DNA of 64,000 nt from Coriaria nepalensis (Eukaryota; Streptophyta; Magnoliopsida; Cucurbitales; Coriariaceae). Below, piece by piece: positions 12,351 to 24,156 of this stretch. Position 1 is the stretch's first letter. The number at the start of each line of letters is the position of its first letter. The notes under the pieces are model-generated. The model did not search any database, was not told where the DNA came from, and saw only the letters and a program-made list of their open reading frames with translations. The position numbers and the translations under genes were made by a program. The stretch is taken from the NCBI GenBank assembly GCA_027186245.1, contig CP114484.1:5488001-5552000 (forward strand), given 5' to 3'.

Positions 12351-13216
12351 AGACGAGTTGTGCAGCTCCCACGTTTCATCTAGACTCTCCAGTTCTGCTT
12401 TGAGTTTCCACTCTTCGATAAATTCTTAGGTAAAAATATTTTAACACGTCATCCATATAATATCCACTTATAAACAGACATATGGATTTAAAAATGCTGA
12501 CCGGATAAACACGAAGCCCAAAATAATACATTTGACTGAAAATGTGATTTTTTTTTCTTTTTTTTTTTTTTCAAAAACATTTTTTATCCTTACAAAAATG
12601 TAACGGTTTTGTAAGGGTACCAACTTGTTGCTAACTTTTTTTTTTTTTCCCCCTTATGTCAAAGGAAAGTGAAAGACGGTTTTTTTTTCTTTTCTCTCTC
12701 ACCATTATTATGGGCTCACTTCTTTCTTTACTCTTCATCTTCACAATCGCAACCTCAACGATGGGTAACATGAGGCGAGAATATCAAGCCCTTCATCTTT
12801 ATCATTTTTGTCTTCGAATCAGGTCACGTTCTTCACATTTTTGAAGAGGAAAGTTCTTCGAATCAGCCATTCGTCTTCGAATCACCTCTTGGTCTCCATT
12901 TTAACTCCTGTGCAGTTTACAATTTCGTTTATCTTTCTAGCCACAGGAATTGCATTTCACTTTTATCATTTCTCTCTTCTTTTAGACCCATCAACTCTAA
13001 CGTCTCTCTTCTCTCCCAGCTTTCATTTCCTTCCTCTCTAGTTCAGACTCGCAAAAATAAAGCAGTTGAGAGATGACCATGGGTTTCTCTGAAATTTCTT
13101 ATCCTCATCTCTCTCGTTGATGAGTGGCTCAAAAAAATGCTTTCGACGAGTTGAGGAGGAAACGTACATATTAAATCGTTAGGGGTAATCTGAATTTTAA
13201 TCGAGTTCTTGGGTCC
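12351..13216. other. Upstream region of the RBR gene and of the RPN2 relic
   Basis: No gene recognised. Poly-T and CT-rich tracts (12540-12680, 12950-13040) lie between two divergently oriented starts, the RBR ligase at 12350 (minus) and the RPN2-like start at 13217 (plus). This may once have been a shared promoter. Short open frames here have no conserved character. Confidence 0.4.
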
Positions 13217-13303
13217 ATGGCGACCTTGGTGAGTTCGGCTGGTGGGCTTCTAGCGATGCAGAATAAAAGTCATTCATTGCTCAAGCAATGGCAGATTGAA
13301 TAA
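13217..13303 (+). pseudogene. Relic of exon 1 of 26S proteasome regulatory subunit RPN2
   Basis: From the ATG at 13217 the frame reads MATLVSSAGGLLAMQNKSHS and LLKQWQIE, then stops at 13301-13303. The first 15 residues match the very conserved start of plant RPN2 (PSMD1-like), which begins with VSSAGGLLAML followed by Asn/Glu-Pro/Ser-His and LK. The match then fails where the family continues into a leucine-rich helix, and I see no further RPN2 exons downstream. A full RPN2 is close to 1000 residues, so this is a fragment, probably left by duplication or by a later insertion. Identification rests on about 25 residues. Confidence 0.55.
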
Positions 13304-14097
13304 CTATTCAAGTCTATTGGTTGTATTAGGTTACAAGATTTTCTCTCTTTTTTTTTTTGTGAAAAAGCTCTCGAATTTTTGCATCATGAAATAATTGTAA
13401 CATGATGTATTTATAAAATTTTATTAGATTTTTCAATTTAATTTAAACACTTTAAATTAAATGAATTGATGACTATTAAACACTCTAATAGGGCAGTCTG
13501 AATAGAGATTCTCTTCTTACCTCTTGGCCAAAATTATTATAGTGAGAAAAGTAAGACTTTTACCTTTTCTTTCCATGAGCTTTTCGAATTATGTGATCAA
13601 TTTTCTAGTAGAAAATATATAAAGTAAACTGAACTATGTGAATTACAATTAGACGGTGAATATTTAAACACCTCATTCTTTTAATTGAATTCGGCCATGA
13701 TGAAGGAGTAAGGAGATCTGTTCGATTTTATATTAAGATTGGTAATTTCTTAGATCTTAATCATTTTAGTATCTTGAAACTTTTTTATGCTTTCCATTAA
13801 ATATATATTTAATGTATGTTTGTATTATAATAAATTTGAAACAAAAAAATAAAACTACTACTTCTACTTACGGAGTACTCGTAGACTGACACACATTGTC
13901 CGTTCCGCCACCCATTTTGGCGACGGATTGGAAATTAAATTTTCGGGATTTGTTTAGGACTATACCAACAATATTTCCAGCAACATATTAACTTTAAAAA
14001 TCCATGAAAAACATAAAAAGTAGCATAAAATTAACATGAAAAAATTGATCGAATCGAACCAAAGGTTCCAACATACAATCGAGCTCAGATACCATTG
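13304..14097. other. AT-rich spacer with a primer-binding-site-like motif at its end
   Basis: Mostly AT-rich, without coding signal. At 14084-14095 the minus strand reads TGGTATCTGAGC, one mismatch from the TGGTATCAGAGC primer-binding site (initiator tRNA-Met) common in plant LTR retrotransposons. It lies two bases beyond the CTTACA end of the adjoining LTR. A little internal retroelement sequence therefore survives here. Confidence 0.5.
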
Positions 14098-15874
14098 TAA
14101 GTCAATGAATCTTCACTTACCCGGGGCGGAATGCCACATTCGAAACATGGCTTCCGGATATCTTATTCAAATGACTACCTCAAGATCACCGGAGGTATGC
14201 AATGTTTCTTAACTATCTGAAAGTTTCAGTATTTCAATTTCTAATCTATCATCAAGTTAGAAATATAATCAAGAGAAGGGAAGGAGATTTTATACCTAGC
14301 ATCCACATTTTCAAGAACCAGACAGTTCCACACAACTTTAAGAAGTGCCACTGTTCCACCACCATAAGTTGTCGCTACCACTACCGGTTTGTCAGTTTCA
14401 AGCCGTCACTCGACGTTTAACACTACCCACACGTATGAAAACTCTCAAGAATATATTCTACCTTCAATCTAAACTCATGAGATCTAAAGCTTAGAGAAGG
14501 GGAAATGATTGAGCTTAGATCTAGTTAGAGAGAAAACCATTTTCTCTCGACACTTTCTCTCTTTTCCGCTCTACGTGGTCGGTCATAATGAATGGGGACC
14601 CTTAGGATTTTCTTGTGTTCCTTTTGTAAGGGATACACACTCTTGAGCCAACCCCAAGTTGAGCGTCTAAAGCCCGTTTCCCTTTTCAGTCAATGTTCGG
14701 GTTTTCCGAGTCCGTTTTAATTTTCGATTTTTAAAAATTTAAAACAAACTTTATTATTCCAAATTAATGTCCTACTCTACCCTGTAAAGTCCGGACAGTT
14801 ATTTGGTTCTTTCCACATAGATCCAATTTGGCCTTATTAATACTTTAATGACCAATCATACTTTTTGTTTTCTCGAAAAATATTGTTTTTAAAATTCATT
14901 AAATCTCCATTTAATAAATTTAACTAGTCAATTTAATTATTTTCTAATTAATTATTTGATTTTAAATTAAGTTTAAATCACACTTTGGATATGTTAGTAA
15001 TGCGAGTGTTATATAGACTTAATAAATTAAACTAATTAATGATTTAACTCTTAAATTAATTTCTCCAAGAAGAAGCCAAAATTTTCCAATTTAGATTCAA
15101 CCGAGATCCAATCATCCTTTGTTTGTCTAACTGGATAGGTTCTACACTATATTGGTAGGTAGACCCTACACAACTTGTGGATTTTATCCATTCTAATGAA
15201 TGGACCATTTGAACCTTATAAATCCTTTTAAGCCAAATAGTTAATATGATCATCTAAGACCAATTAATTTAAACCACCAAACTCACCTTAGCTTCTAACA
15301 AGGCATATGAATCACCCGTGTAATGAGAAGTCTTAGGAACCTACATAAGAACCGTGGATAACCATTACCTTCTCAGCTTGACCCTTCTACCTATTCATGG
15401 TCCCAAATAGTCATAGGCTTTGGTTTAACTATTAAACCCCTACTTGACTAACCTTATGAATCATATGATCCCTTATGCAACAAAAAAAAATATTTATAAA
15501 AACTCTTTTCATACCATACTATTTTTTGTAAAGATTTTCTTCATTGCATAATGTATATCATTCATAGGACATTCACTCCAACATTGAGGTGATGAATCCT
15601 ATCTTATCACCTTACAGACTGCACATACATGAACACATGCCCGATGGTTCATCCTATTAGCGACCCTTAGCTTGAGTCATGTTAAATGATATCAAAGCAT
15701 GATATCTCATATGCTAGTACTGTGGTGATCTCAGATCTTAGAATTACAAATACCATAGTTACCAAACAAATATCATTAACATTTAATATTATTATCATTG
15801 AGATTTATTAAGTGATCACATTCAGTGATTAAGTCTCTATTAATCATCTGCATGTCTATCTTGGTATTATCCCA
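14098..15874 (-). mobile_element. Long LTR of an LTR retrotransposon (near-solo)
   Basis: LTR of about 1.78 kb on the minus strand. It starts TGGGATAATACC (15874 downward) and ends CTTACA (14098), followed by a primer-binding-site-like motif. Internal blocks, in the same order as in the copies at 33.4 and 37.3 kb, include an AATCACTGA-TGTGATCACTTA stretch, a TGAGATCACCACAGTACT stretch, a CATTACACGGGTGATTC stretch, an AAACCATTTGAACC-like segment and a TTAAGTCTA-like segment near the AT-rich middle. No coding domain belongs to it in the flank, so it is a solo LTR or a heavily deleted element. Confidence 0.65.
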
Positions 15875-17136
15875 TAGTGATGATCATGAATACTCTCATG
15901 GATTAACATCATTCTTTTTTAGAAGACGATAGCATATGTAATACTCTCACTGAATTATCCTTATACCATAATTAGATAATTAAGTTTAACTGTTTTTTTT
16001 TTAAACATAATCTCAAAATTAAACATAATGAATTAGATAAAATCATGAGATATCATGAATCCATCATGTTGTCGAGGTGAAAAATATAATTGGTCATACA
16101 CATAAAGACTAGAAGTAACTTAAATGGTATTTTCATAAATTGGAGGAAAGACATATTATATGAATAATTAGATTGTTGAGTATGATATAAATAGTAAAAT
16201 GAACTAATTTGTTAACTCGATGTCATGCAGTAATACTAGCACAACAAAATATATTACAACGATTAGTAGGAAATTAATTGTTAACTATAAGAATCTTAAT
16301 TGATTGATTCTATTAACTTATTTATTCTTGATCGTATGAGTTGAAATTAATTATGAGATTGGTTAATAAATTCATATAGGGTTTGTTTTGGGTGAAATTG
16401 ATTTTAAGGAGTTAAAGGGTAATTTGGTAATTTGATTAATTGATAAAATGGAATTTTATCAATTAATCATGAATTACTTGAAAACTCACACTTAGTCAAG
16501 TTTCCCTCTGGCTAGCCAAGCATATGAGATGTGTATGTCATATGGTTCTTAATTTAATTAATAATTAATTATAACAAGTAACATGCATTTGGGCAGTTTT
16601 CCGGGTTCCTTTCATAACAGTTCCATTTGGCCGAAAAATAAAATTAAAAAAATAGTTCTTTTTTATTTTTATTTTTTATTGCTAAATCCAATTAGAGCTA
16701 ATCTACGATAACTAGTATTGCAAAAATTTCTTTTAAGACAAAAATCCACTTACCAAAAATATCAAGCAAACCCATTTACGAATATTCCGAATCAAAAACC
16801 AATTTAAGATATTACGAATCGAATCCGTAGAATCGGTAGTGTATATATATATGTAGTGGTTTTATTTACATAAAAAATAGTTCATTGGACACATGCTCCT
16901 ACATACGTACTGAAAGAGGGAAAAGAAAACAATGACTGGACAGACATATCCCATATCCACAGAATTACCAAATAGGTCTAATAAAAGTACCTGGTATTTT
17001 TACACTTGCATGCCAACTTGTAAGCATAACTTGAAATCAAATAGAGCAAGGACAGATAAGATACTCACCAAAGGGGCCATGGAGATAGCTCACTAGCACT
17101 AGAAAGAGGCTTCTGTATGCATTGCAGAGACTCCAA
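15875..17136. other. AT-rich spacer, nothing recognised
   Basis: No coding pattern. 16500-16720 has short A/T tracts and a GGCAGTTTTCCGGGTTCC segment that may be further LTR-type sequence, but no terminus was found. A short (TA)n run lies near 16843-16852. The last 200 bases before 17137 are likely 3' UTR of the FYVE-SYLF gene. Confidence 0.45.
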
Positions 17137-19801
17137 TTACCATTGCAAGCTCGAATAAAGATCTTCAAGTGCAGAATACAATGGCTCTGCAGCCTTTGGT
17201 CTGTCTACTGTCCCAAGTAGAATGTCGGACGTGGTGAGATATGGATCACCATAAAAACGTAGATTTGCATCCATCCTTGTCGCTACAATGTTTCCTTCCA
17301 ATGATACACCCACAAATGCACCTGTCATAATTCCAATTAAGCCGTTAGCTACTTACTCTTCTCAAGTTTGTGGAATGCAAGAAAGGCCAATGAACAACAG
17401 GTCACTATGGACTCTCCGGTAGACTCCTTCAAGAAAAGGGTTGGATATTTAGACTTTTACAATAAATGCTGCAAGCAAAAGTTTGAGACAGCAATCAACA
17501 TGAGAAGCAACTATCTTGTGGTCCATTAGGATTGTTACACTTAGGAACAAGAAATGGAAGCTAACTACCAAAAGTGGCGAGATGTATGCCATTTCATCCC
17601 GAAGCAATTTTTTCTTGAAAATTTGCCTGACTGTTTATAAGCCTGACATATATAAGGAACTAAAAGTGGATGAATCTTGGATATTAAGCATATCTACGTT
17701 TATTTTTGGCCTCCACCCTTTCTGAAAGCTACTCCCAAATCATGTCAAGGCATATCACACGTGTCCTAATAAGTTACATTAATCACTTCCAGTCTTCATA
17801 AGAATTTGTAAAAGGAGACAATTTATAAAAGTTACTAATCTGTACAAGATGCTCAAGGCACACTAAACCTCAAAGTGATGATGAACCTACAAAATAAAAA
17901 GTATTCAAATAGGCATATCTTACACAGACGAAAAGCTATTATCATCACACAGACGTATACTAACCATATCCACTTCTAGCTTCTAAAGCACATACAGCTT
18001 AGCTTCACATTCCAACCAACAGAATGTAATCACTTTAGTTCAAAGACAATAAAATTAACAAAAAAGAACAAGATTTAATTCAAGATGTAGTACCTTTACT
18101 ACAACTGTAAGAATAGCAAAAGCCAGAACCTCTGTCTCCAGCACGAAGGTCAGCTTCCAAGACCCTACCAACTGGTCCGGCTGCAGCACTACATCCAGCA
18201 CCGAGAGAGAAGTGCATGCGGCTACAAAACGTCTTTACAGCTTTCATATCATAAAGCACGAGTATCAAGTCCATGAGCTCACCTCCAATCTAGGTAACAT
18301 TACAAGCTCGGATAAGATATAGATGTTTAGAACTAATGCCAGTGTGTGAATCTCATTACCTTTAGATTTAAAATCCTTCATAATTTAAAATATGTGAGAT
18401 ATAAAGCATTTGGGAAAGGAAGTTGTGTTACCTGGGCACCCCAGCCTAATCCTGCAGAGAGTATAGCTGATGGGGCAGACCATGATCCATCTGACCTTCG
18501 GCTAATAACCAAACCAGTTCCAAGTTTGTACGCAACTAGCACGCCAGCTTTAGCAACTGTTAAAATTGCCAAGCCTTTGGCCCCTTTTAGAACAGATAAG
18601 GGTATGGACCTATCAGGATTCAACCTAGCAACCTGTCCATTTCATAACCACAAAATTGTAGGTAAAAACACAGTTTTCTGAAATAAAAAGCAGGTAACAG
18701 CTACAATTCCTGTAAGAACCTGGTCGCCCAAGTTGCACTAGACAGATACAAAGATAGGTGTACCTAGTTCTCCTTCATAGAATCTCTAATTCTATTAAGA
18801 TATCCATATTCAGTATGCAGGAAATTAATGAATATAAAACTACAAATGCATAAACTTATAGATACAGAGCCATTCATAAAATCAAAAGGCAGTCAACTAT
18901 TTTAGTTATTGTTAGAGAAAGAAGTCACAGCAAGATAGCCAACTTTGAAAAAAATAAGTACCTGAGAGTAGCTTCTTAAGGTATTGGAAGCTTTATATAT
19001 CTCTTGTTCCATGGATAAACCAACAGGAAGATTTAGCCATCCTCTTGTACACGTCCAATCCATCACATCATGCTTTGCAACTTGTACAGCATTACTAATG
19101 CTATGAATTAGAATACTTTGCAAAGGATCTAGCCTATCATAGCAGGCATCGCAAACCCTCTGTGGATTCCTCTCCCGGAACTTAATGGGCATTAAACACC
19201 TTCCTTTTGAACATGTTCGGCAGAAAATACCTCCACAAAAACGACAATGATGCCTACCACGAGTAAGAGCTGTGAACGGGGCAGTGCATTGCATGCAAGC
19301 TAAAGTAGAACTATCTGGAAGCCACTCAGGGGGATCAGCCTCCAACACATCTTTATAAGCACTGTGATTAATTCCAGTAGGCTCAAGAAGAGGCGGTGCA
19401 CTTGGTATGTAAACGGAGGAGTGCAAATATGTATCTCCATTCTTCCCTGAACCAAGGAATGAAATATTTGAGCTGGGGATTTGTGGATATGAAGAGACAT
19501 CCGATGCTTTGTTTCTTCCAGTCACTATAGCAACTATCCCACTCAATACATTCTTCAGATTCACTTCTGGATGAATATTGTTTTGCATGGGATTACAAGC
19601 ATCCTCACTGGAATCATATCCTCCATCAATGAAGTTTTCAGTTTCAGGAAACTGACACGGATAATCTTGTTCGAACAACTTACTCCTACCACCTGAGACT
19701 GCCCGGGGAGAATCCTCAGGCTCGTCGTCATACTGGACTTTATTCTCCTTTTCAGGAATAGAAAGAGAGGAATATGCAACTCTTCCATTAAAGGTAGCCA
19801 T
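17137..19801 (-). CDS. FYVE zinc finger + SYLF (Ysc84-like) domain protein
   Basis: Predicted endosomal, PI3P-binding adaptor. Four exons: 18962-19801, 18432-18632, 18094-18289, 17137-17321. They join in phase to 473 residues. The FYVE finger spans about 160-222: it has the WLPD motif, paired CxxC ligands, the basic signature RGRHHCRFCGG and the closing VCDAC. From about 230 to the end is a SYLF/Ysc84-type lipid-binding domain (LKGAKGLAILTVAKAG, GSGFCYSYS, AFVGVSLEGN). A FYVE followed by SYLF is a known plant arrangement, for example in the RING/FYVE/PHD family genes At3g43230 and At1g29800; yeast Ysc84 and animal SH3YL1 share only SYLF. The N-terminal 150 residues are acidic and low in structure. 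A probable 5' UTR intron has a donor near 20703 (AAAAG/GTACGAG) and an acceptor near 19827. Specific function is unknown. Confidence 0.93.
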
Positions 19802-20800
19802 TTGCTACATGAGATGCATGTAATATCTGTAACTGTATTGATATAAAATAATAAAAAAATAACCCCAAAATCAAATCTGAAAAAATAAAATATATCATAG
19901 AAGTAAAAATTCTAGGATTACAAGGATTGTTGATGGATTCCCAACTGTGAAAACCATCACAATTTCTTATACGAAAGCACACACGTGCATTCACATACAC
20001 CACATGCTTTCACATACACCTAGTTCTAAGAAGATTAAGCATCATGAACGCTCAACTAAATATGAAATAACATTTTTGGAGTTAGTTTATGCAAAATTTA
20101 GTCGTCAAGAACGCTACAATGACTGCTGGCAAGAGTTCATTTAGAGACCAAAATGACATATTTTAAGCAAGAATTAAGGGAATTTAATAGCAGAGTTATC
20201 TCCATCAATTTTTCAAATTGACATATTAAACCCAGGTATAGTTCAACCAGCTGGAGCGCGCATTTACAACATTTATAAATGCTCCTTTATCAAATCTGAT
20301 TACGCCAACAGGCAGAGCAGATAGAAGATTCAGCAGAGATACAAACTAAACATCCTAAAACTAGACCTTTACTACCATGTCTTGAACGAGTCCCTCGATG
20401 AAAACAAAAGAAGAGTCAAAACACACCACAAAGTCAAGAAGGAAAAGGGAGAGCAAAGAGATGAAGAATCGTTTCCACCAACTAGCCGCAACAATGAATA
20501 ATAACTAAATTAATTTGAATTCTAAAAAATGATCAGAAGATTTAGGGTTTTCATGGCCCGAGGTGATTGAATATAATACCTCTTCCCCCAAATTTCTCTT
20601 CACCCGTTTCCAGAAAAGGAAATAACCAAACGGCACAAGAATCAAACAATACAATGAAAGCAAAGCAATCAGATAGAAAAGAACTGAAAACACAATCTCG
20701 TACCTTTTATTTGCGCTTCTTATTCTACGAAGATGATGAACACGAGGACGAGAGAGGGCCGAACCGTCCGAAGTCTGAAGCTTGAAGTTTTGTGACTCTG
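19802..20800 (-). other. Probable 5' UTR exon, 5' UTR intron and promoter-proximal region of the FYVE-SYLF gene
   Basis: Minus-strand sequence at about 20703-20795 is GC-richer than its surroundings and ends in a good donor (AAAAG/GTACGAG). A matching acceptor precedes the coding exon near 19827. I infer a leader intron of about 880 bp, common in plant housekeeping genes. No protein frame of merit lies inside. Confidence 0.45.
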
Positions 20801-22040
20801 TCCTTTCCTCGGGAGTTAATTTCTCATTTTATATATTTTTTGGTTTAATTGTAAAAGGGGGGATAAACATTATAGCAGGGTACAAGTACAACAAAGCATA
20901 AACTGATCGTTCTGGTACCGTACACGCAATGGCAATGCCTAATGCAAAGTGAAGTCATGGCCCAGTGGTCAGAACTTTTGGGCCACCGCGCGTTGCTGAA
21001 TCTGTCCAGTTTCGTCATGCGCTAAAATTAGCTCGGAACTGTCGTGATGATTTTTTTCTTTGGCAAATTATTTGTATTTTCTTCGAGAATAAGTAATATT
21101 ATAAGAAATTTTTTGAGGTTTTTTGAATTGTGGATCTTTTTATATTTATTTTAAGTTATAAATAATTTTATTTGTTAAAAGTTAATATTAAAATTTTCAA
21201 TTAATTTTTTTTTTTCAGATGAAAAAATTTTTATGCCATTTGATTTATATATTAAAAGAAAAAAAATTATACATAAAATTTTTAAAATTTAATAATATTA
21301 TATGCCATCTTTTTTTGTAGAAATTTCTAGTTTATGTGATTTAACAGATGAACTATTTCAACTTTTAACTGGAAGAAGACACATTTTTTCTGTTATAGCT
21401 CGTTTGGTTGGCATTCATGAGTGGAATCAGAATTGGTAGAATAGAGTGAAATGAATTTAATTGAATGAGAATGATGTATTCCAACATATATGTTTGGTTG
21501 CTCGAAAAATCGACATATTGATTCTTCAAAAAAATCAATTCAATTATTTGATTAGCTCCGAGAATCATTTAATTATACTCTAATTCTAAGAATTTTACCC
21601 TTAATTTTTTTGTAATATTTTATAATTTTACCCTCATACATAATCATTTCTACAACTTTTACCATCATTAATTCTATAACCATATTATCAAAACTTCCCC
21701 AAAATTGATGATATACTTTCCCCTTTCTACTTCTATCGCATATCTATGTTGTGACTCCTAATCAACAATTATGGCAAATGGACTCCAAGAGGCAATTCCC
21801 CCTACCAGACTTGCAACCAATACACTCCATCTCAGCTAGGTAACGCAATCTCTCATCCTCATTTGATACTTCCATGATACGTTAAATTGATAATGTGTAG
21901 TAAAACCTTAATAATGTGTAGTAATATATTTTGTCATCCATGTATTAATTTCGATTTTCTTCTTTTTAACTATTGTATCAAGATAGTCTTAAACTGTATT
22001 AATAATTTCATTTCTTTGAATCATTACTCACTTTATAGGC
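20801..22040. other. AT-rich spacer with a possible MITE
   Basis: No gene seen. At about 21398-21600 there is a segment beginning GCTCGTTTGGTTGGCATTC, rich in GAAT/ATTC words and containing several short inverted words. This resembles common plant MITE-derived sequence, but I could not define the two ends. The remainder is AT-rich. Confidence 0.35.
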
Positions 22041-22355
22041 TAGAAGTTATGACTCGAAAGGTCGAAGTCCCCATCAACCCGTCGAGTAAACTAGAAGTTA
22101 TGATACTCGACGAGTCAAAGGTCTCATTAATCCGTCAAGGAAATAAGAAGTTACGATACTTGACGGGTGGAAGGCCTAATCGTCCCGTCGAGTAAACAAT
22201 AAGTTATGATAATCGACAGTTCGAAAGTCACATCGACCCGTCTAGTAAAATAGAAGTTATGATACTCGACAGGTCGAAAGACACATCGACCCATCGAGTA
22301 AATAAGAAGTTATGATACTCGACAGGTCGATGGCTCCATCGACCCATAGAGTAAA
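22041..22355. repeat. Six-unit tandem array of ~53-bp hairpin-forming repeats
   Basis: Six head-to-tail units start near 22041, 22092, 22144, 22198, 22251 and 22303 and are 51-54 bp each. Each begins with a TAGAAGTTATGA-type word and ends with GAGTAAA. Inside each unit an ACTCGACGGGTCG-type arm is followed after about 10 bases by CGACCCGTCGAGT, its exact reverse complement in consensus, so every unit can fold into a stem of about 13 bp. The arms are more conserved than the loops in several units, and some substitutions are on one side only. Lengths that are not all multiples of three argue against coding. Confidence 0.9.
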
Positions 22356-23209
22356 CTACCATCTGATATTGATACTGATATTGATTATTTTTATGATTGA
22401 ATGTTGATATTGATTTTTGAAGTGGATGCTCTAGAAGACTTCAAGGAAAAGAATGGTATATTATTTTTTATATTTATTATTTACCTTTTTTTATTTTATC
22501 ATATATTCTTTTCATTCATACTTATTTTATCGAATAATTAAAATTTTGCAGATCCATTGCTGAAACTGTACCATGCACATACCTAATAAAAATCACATAT
22601 TTCATCAGACCATTATAATTTCCAACTAAAATTAACAATTTTTAGTTTGAGGATCATAAACAAATATTTACTATCCTTGTCTTCCCAAAAACATCAAACT
22701 ATTTACCTTCTAACATTTCCAAAAAGAAACCAAATTTTCATGTACACATCACATGGATCCCAAAAATTATAATTTATTAGTCATCCTAAAAATAGTGTCC
22801 ATATTGACACATAATTAAAAATATCAACCAAATGACCTAGTTTTCACCTTCTACCATCAGTTTCCAAAAATGGATAGAAGAATTTTTCCTATCTTCATTG
22901 CATCATTGATGTTTATAGGCTAGAATAATCTCCTTCAAAATTATGCATATGTTCACTTAGCTTTCCTCCTGCTAGAGACTGCATACCTTCTTTGATTTTT
23001 ATGGCTGTCAGATATAGAGAATCCTCATCTCCCTTATTGCCGCAGTCCTGCTCTCAGTAATCAGCTTTTCCGTACTCAACTTCTGCCTTTTATTACTTGA
23101 GGAATTCTCTCCATTAGTTCCATCTACACTATTTAGGGGCAGTGGTGAGGACATATCCGTAAATTTATCCTAGGGTAGTGGTTGGAAAGGAAGTTTTCAT
23201 AGATTCCTT
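22356..23209. other. Spacer with a possible coding fragment on the minus strand (22975-23150)
   Basis: Mostly AT-rich. On the minus strand at about 22990-23140 a short open stretch reads NGENSSSNKRQKLSTEK followed by SRTAAIREMRILYI and then a stop. Its polar, lysine-rich character resembles the tail of the Myb/SANT-like proteins that accompany plant Harbinger-type transposons. This is a weak impression from composition only. Confidence 0.25.
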
Positions 23210-24156
23210 GTTTAAGTTGCATAAAGAGTTACATGATTTCATATGATCAAGTCTATTTGGGTTTAGCAATTAAATCATACCCTAATACTAATCGGGATTT
23301 TGGCACATATGGAATGATCATTCGGGTATGGTAAGAGTCACTACAAGTTCTTGTGATATTCCTTGAACTTTCATTACACGAGTGGCCCATATGATTTGCT
23401 AGAAGCCAATATGGGTCCGACGGTTTAAAGTTGATTGAATCGTATATGACGATTGAAATTAACTATTTAACTTAAAATGGATTTTAAGATTCAAATGGTT
23501 TATTCATAACAATGAATAAAACCCACAAGATGTTATGAGGCCCACCTGCCGACACAATTTAGAATATATTGGGTCACACACATAAATGATGATTGTATCA
23601 AGACTAAGATCTTAACTTGGAAAACTTGACTCATTCTTAGAGAACTTAATTGAAGAGTTAAATCCTTAATTTGTTTAATTTGTTAAATCTAGATCACACC
23701 CGTTAAACTATACCTTCGGACTGATCAGGATTTTGGTATAGATGGAAAGATCATTGTGGTATGATAATAGTCGCTACAGGCTCGTGAGATTCCTTGAAAT
23801 TTCATTACACAAGTGGCCTATATGATTTGCTATAGGCCAATATAGGTCCAATGGTTTTAATTTAATTAAATCATGTATGATGATTGAAATTAACTATTTG
23901 ACTTAAAATGGATTTTAAGATTCAAATGGTTCATTCATAAAAAGAAATAAAACCCACCATATGTTGTGGGGCTCACTTGCCAGTGCAATGTAGAACATAT
24001 TTGGTCACGCTAATAAAAATTTATTGGATCAAGCTTCGGATGCAAAAGTATTGCATACAACTCAAGATCTTAAATAATCGGTTGAATCAGATATCTGATA
24101 GTCATTTTTCGAAAATGGTGTCTTGCTCTAAGTAAGTGAAGATCTACCGACTTACA
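23210..24156 (+). mobile_element. Two tandem partial LTR copies (long-LTR family)
   Basis: A first segment (about 23210-23700) and a second (about 23702-24156) share the same blocks in order. These are a GGGATTTTGGCA/AGGATTTTGGTA start, TTTCATTACACGAGTGGCC, TATGATTTGCTAGAAGCC, TTAACTATTTAACTTAAAA, then a CATTCATAA region and AACATATTTGGTCAC. The same blocks occur in the LTRs at 33.4, 37.3 and (reversed) 14.1 kb. The second copy alone continues to the family's CTTACA terminus at 24151-24156. The LTR 5' third is missing from both. A partial duplication or one element inserted in another would explain this. Confidence 0.7.

Noticed and set aside
12656..13041. Short Ser/Phe-rich open frames
   Set aside because: Translations of CT-rich, leader-like DNA with no conserved motif.
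21887..22195. 102-codon frame crossing the hairpin array, with a repeated 17-18 residue pattern
   Set aside because: Repeat units are 51-54 bp and do not keep frame, and the upstream half is AT-rich non-coding sequence.
22041..22355. Possible CRISPR array
   Set aside because: Repeats are contiguous without unique spacers, and the DNA is a plant nuclear genome.
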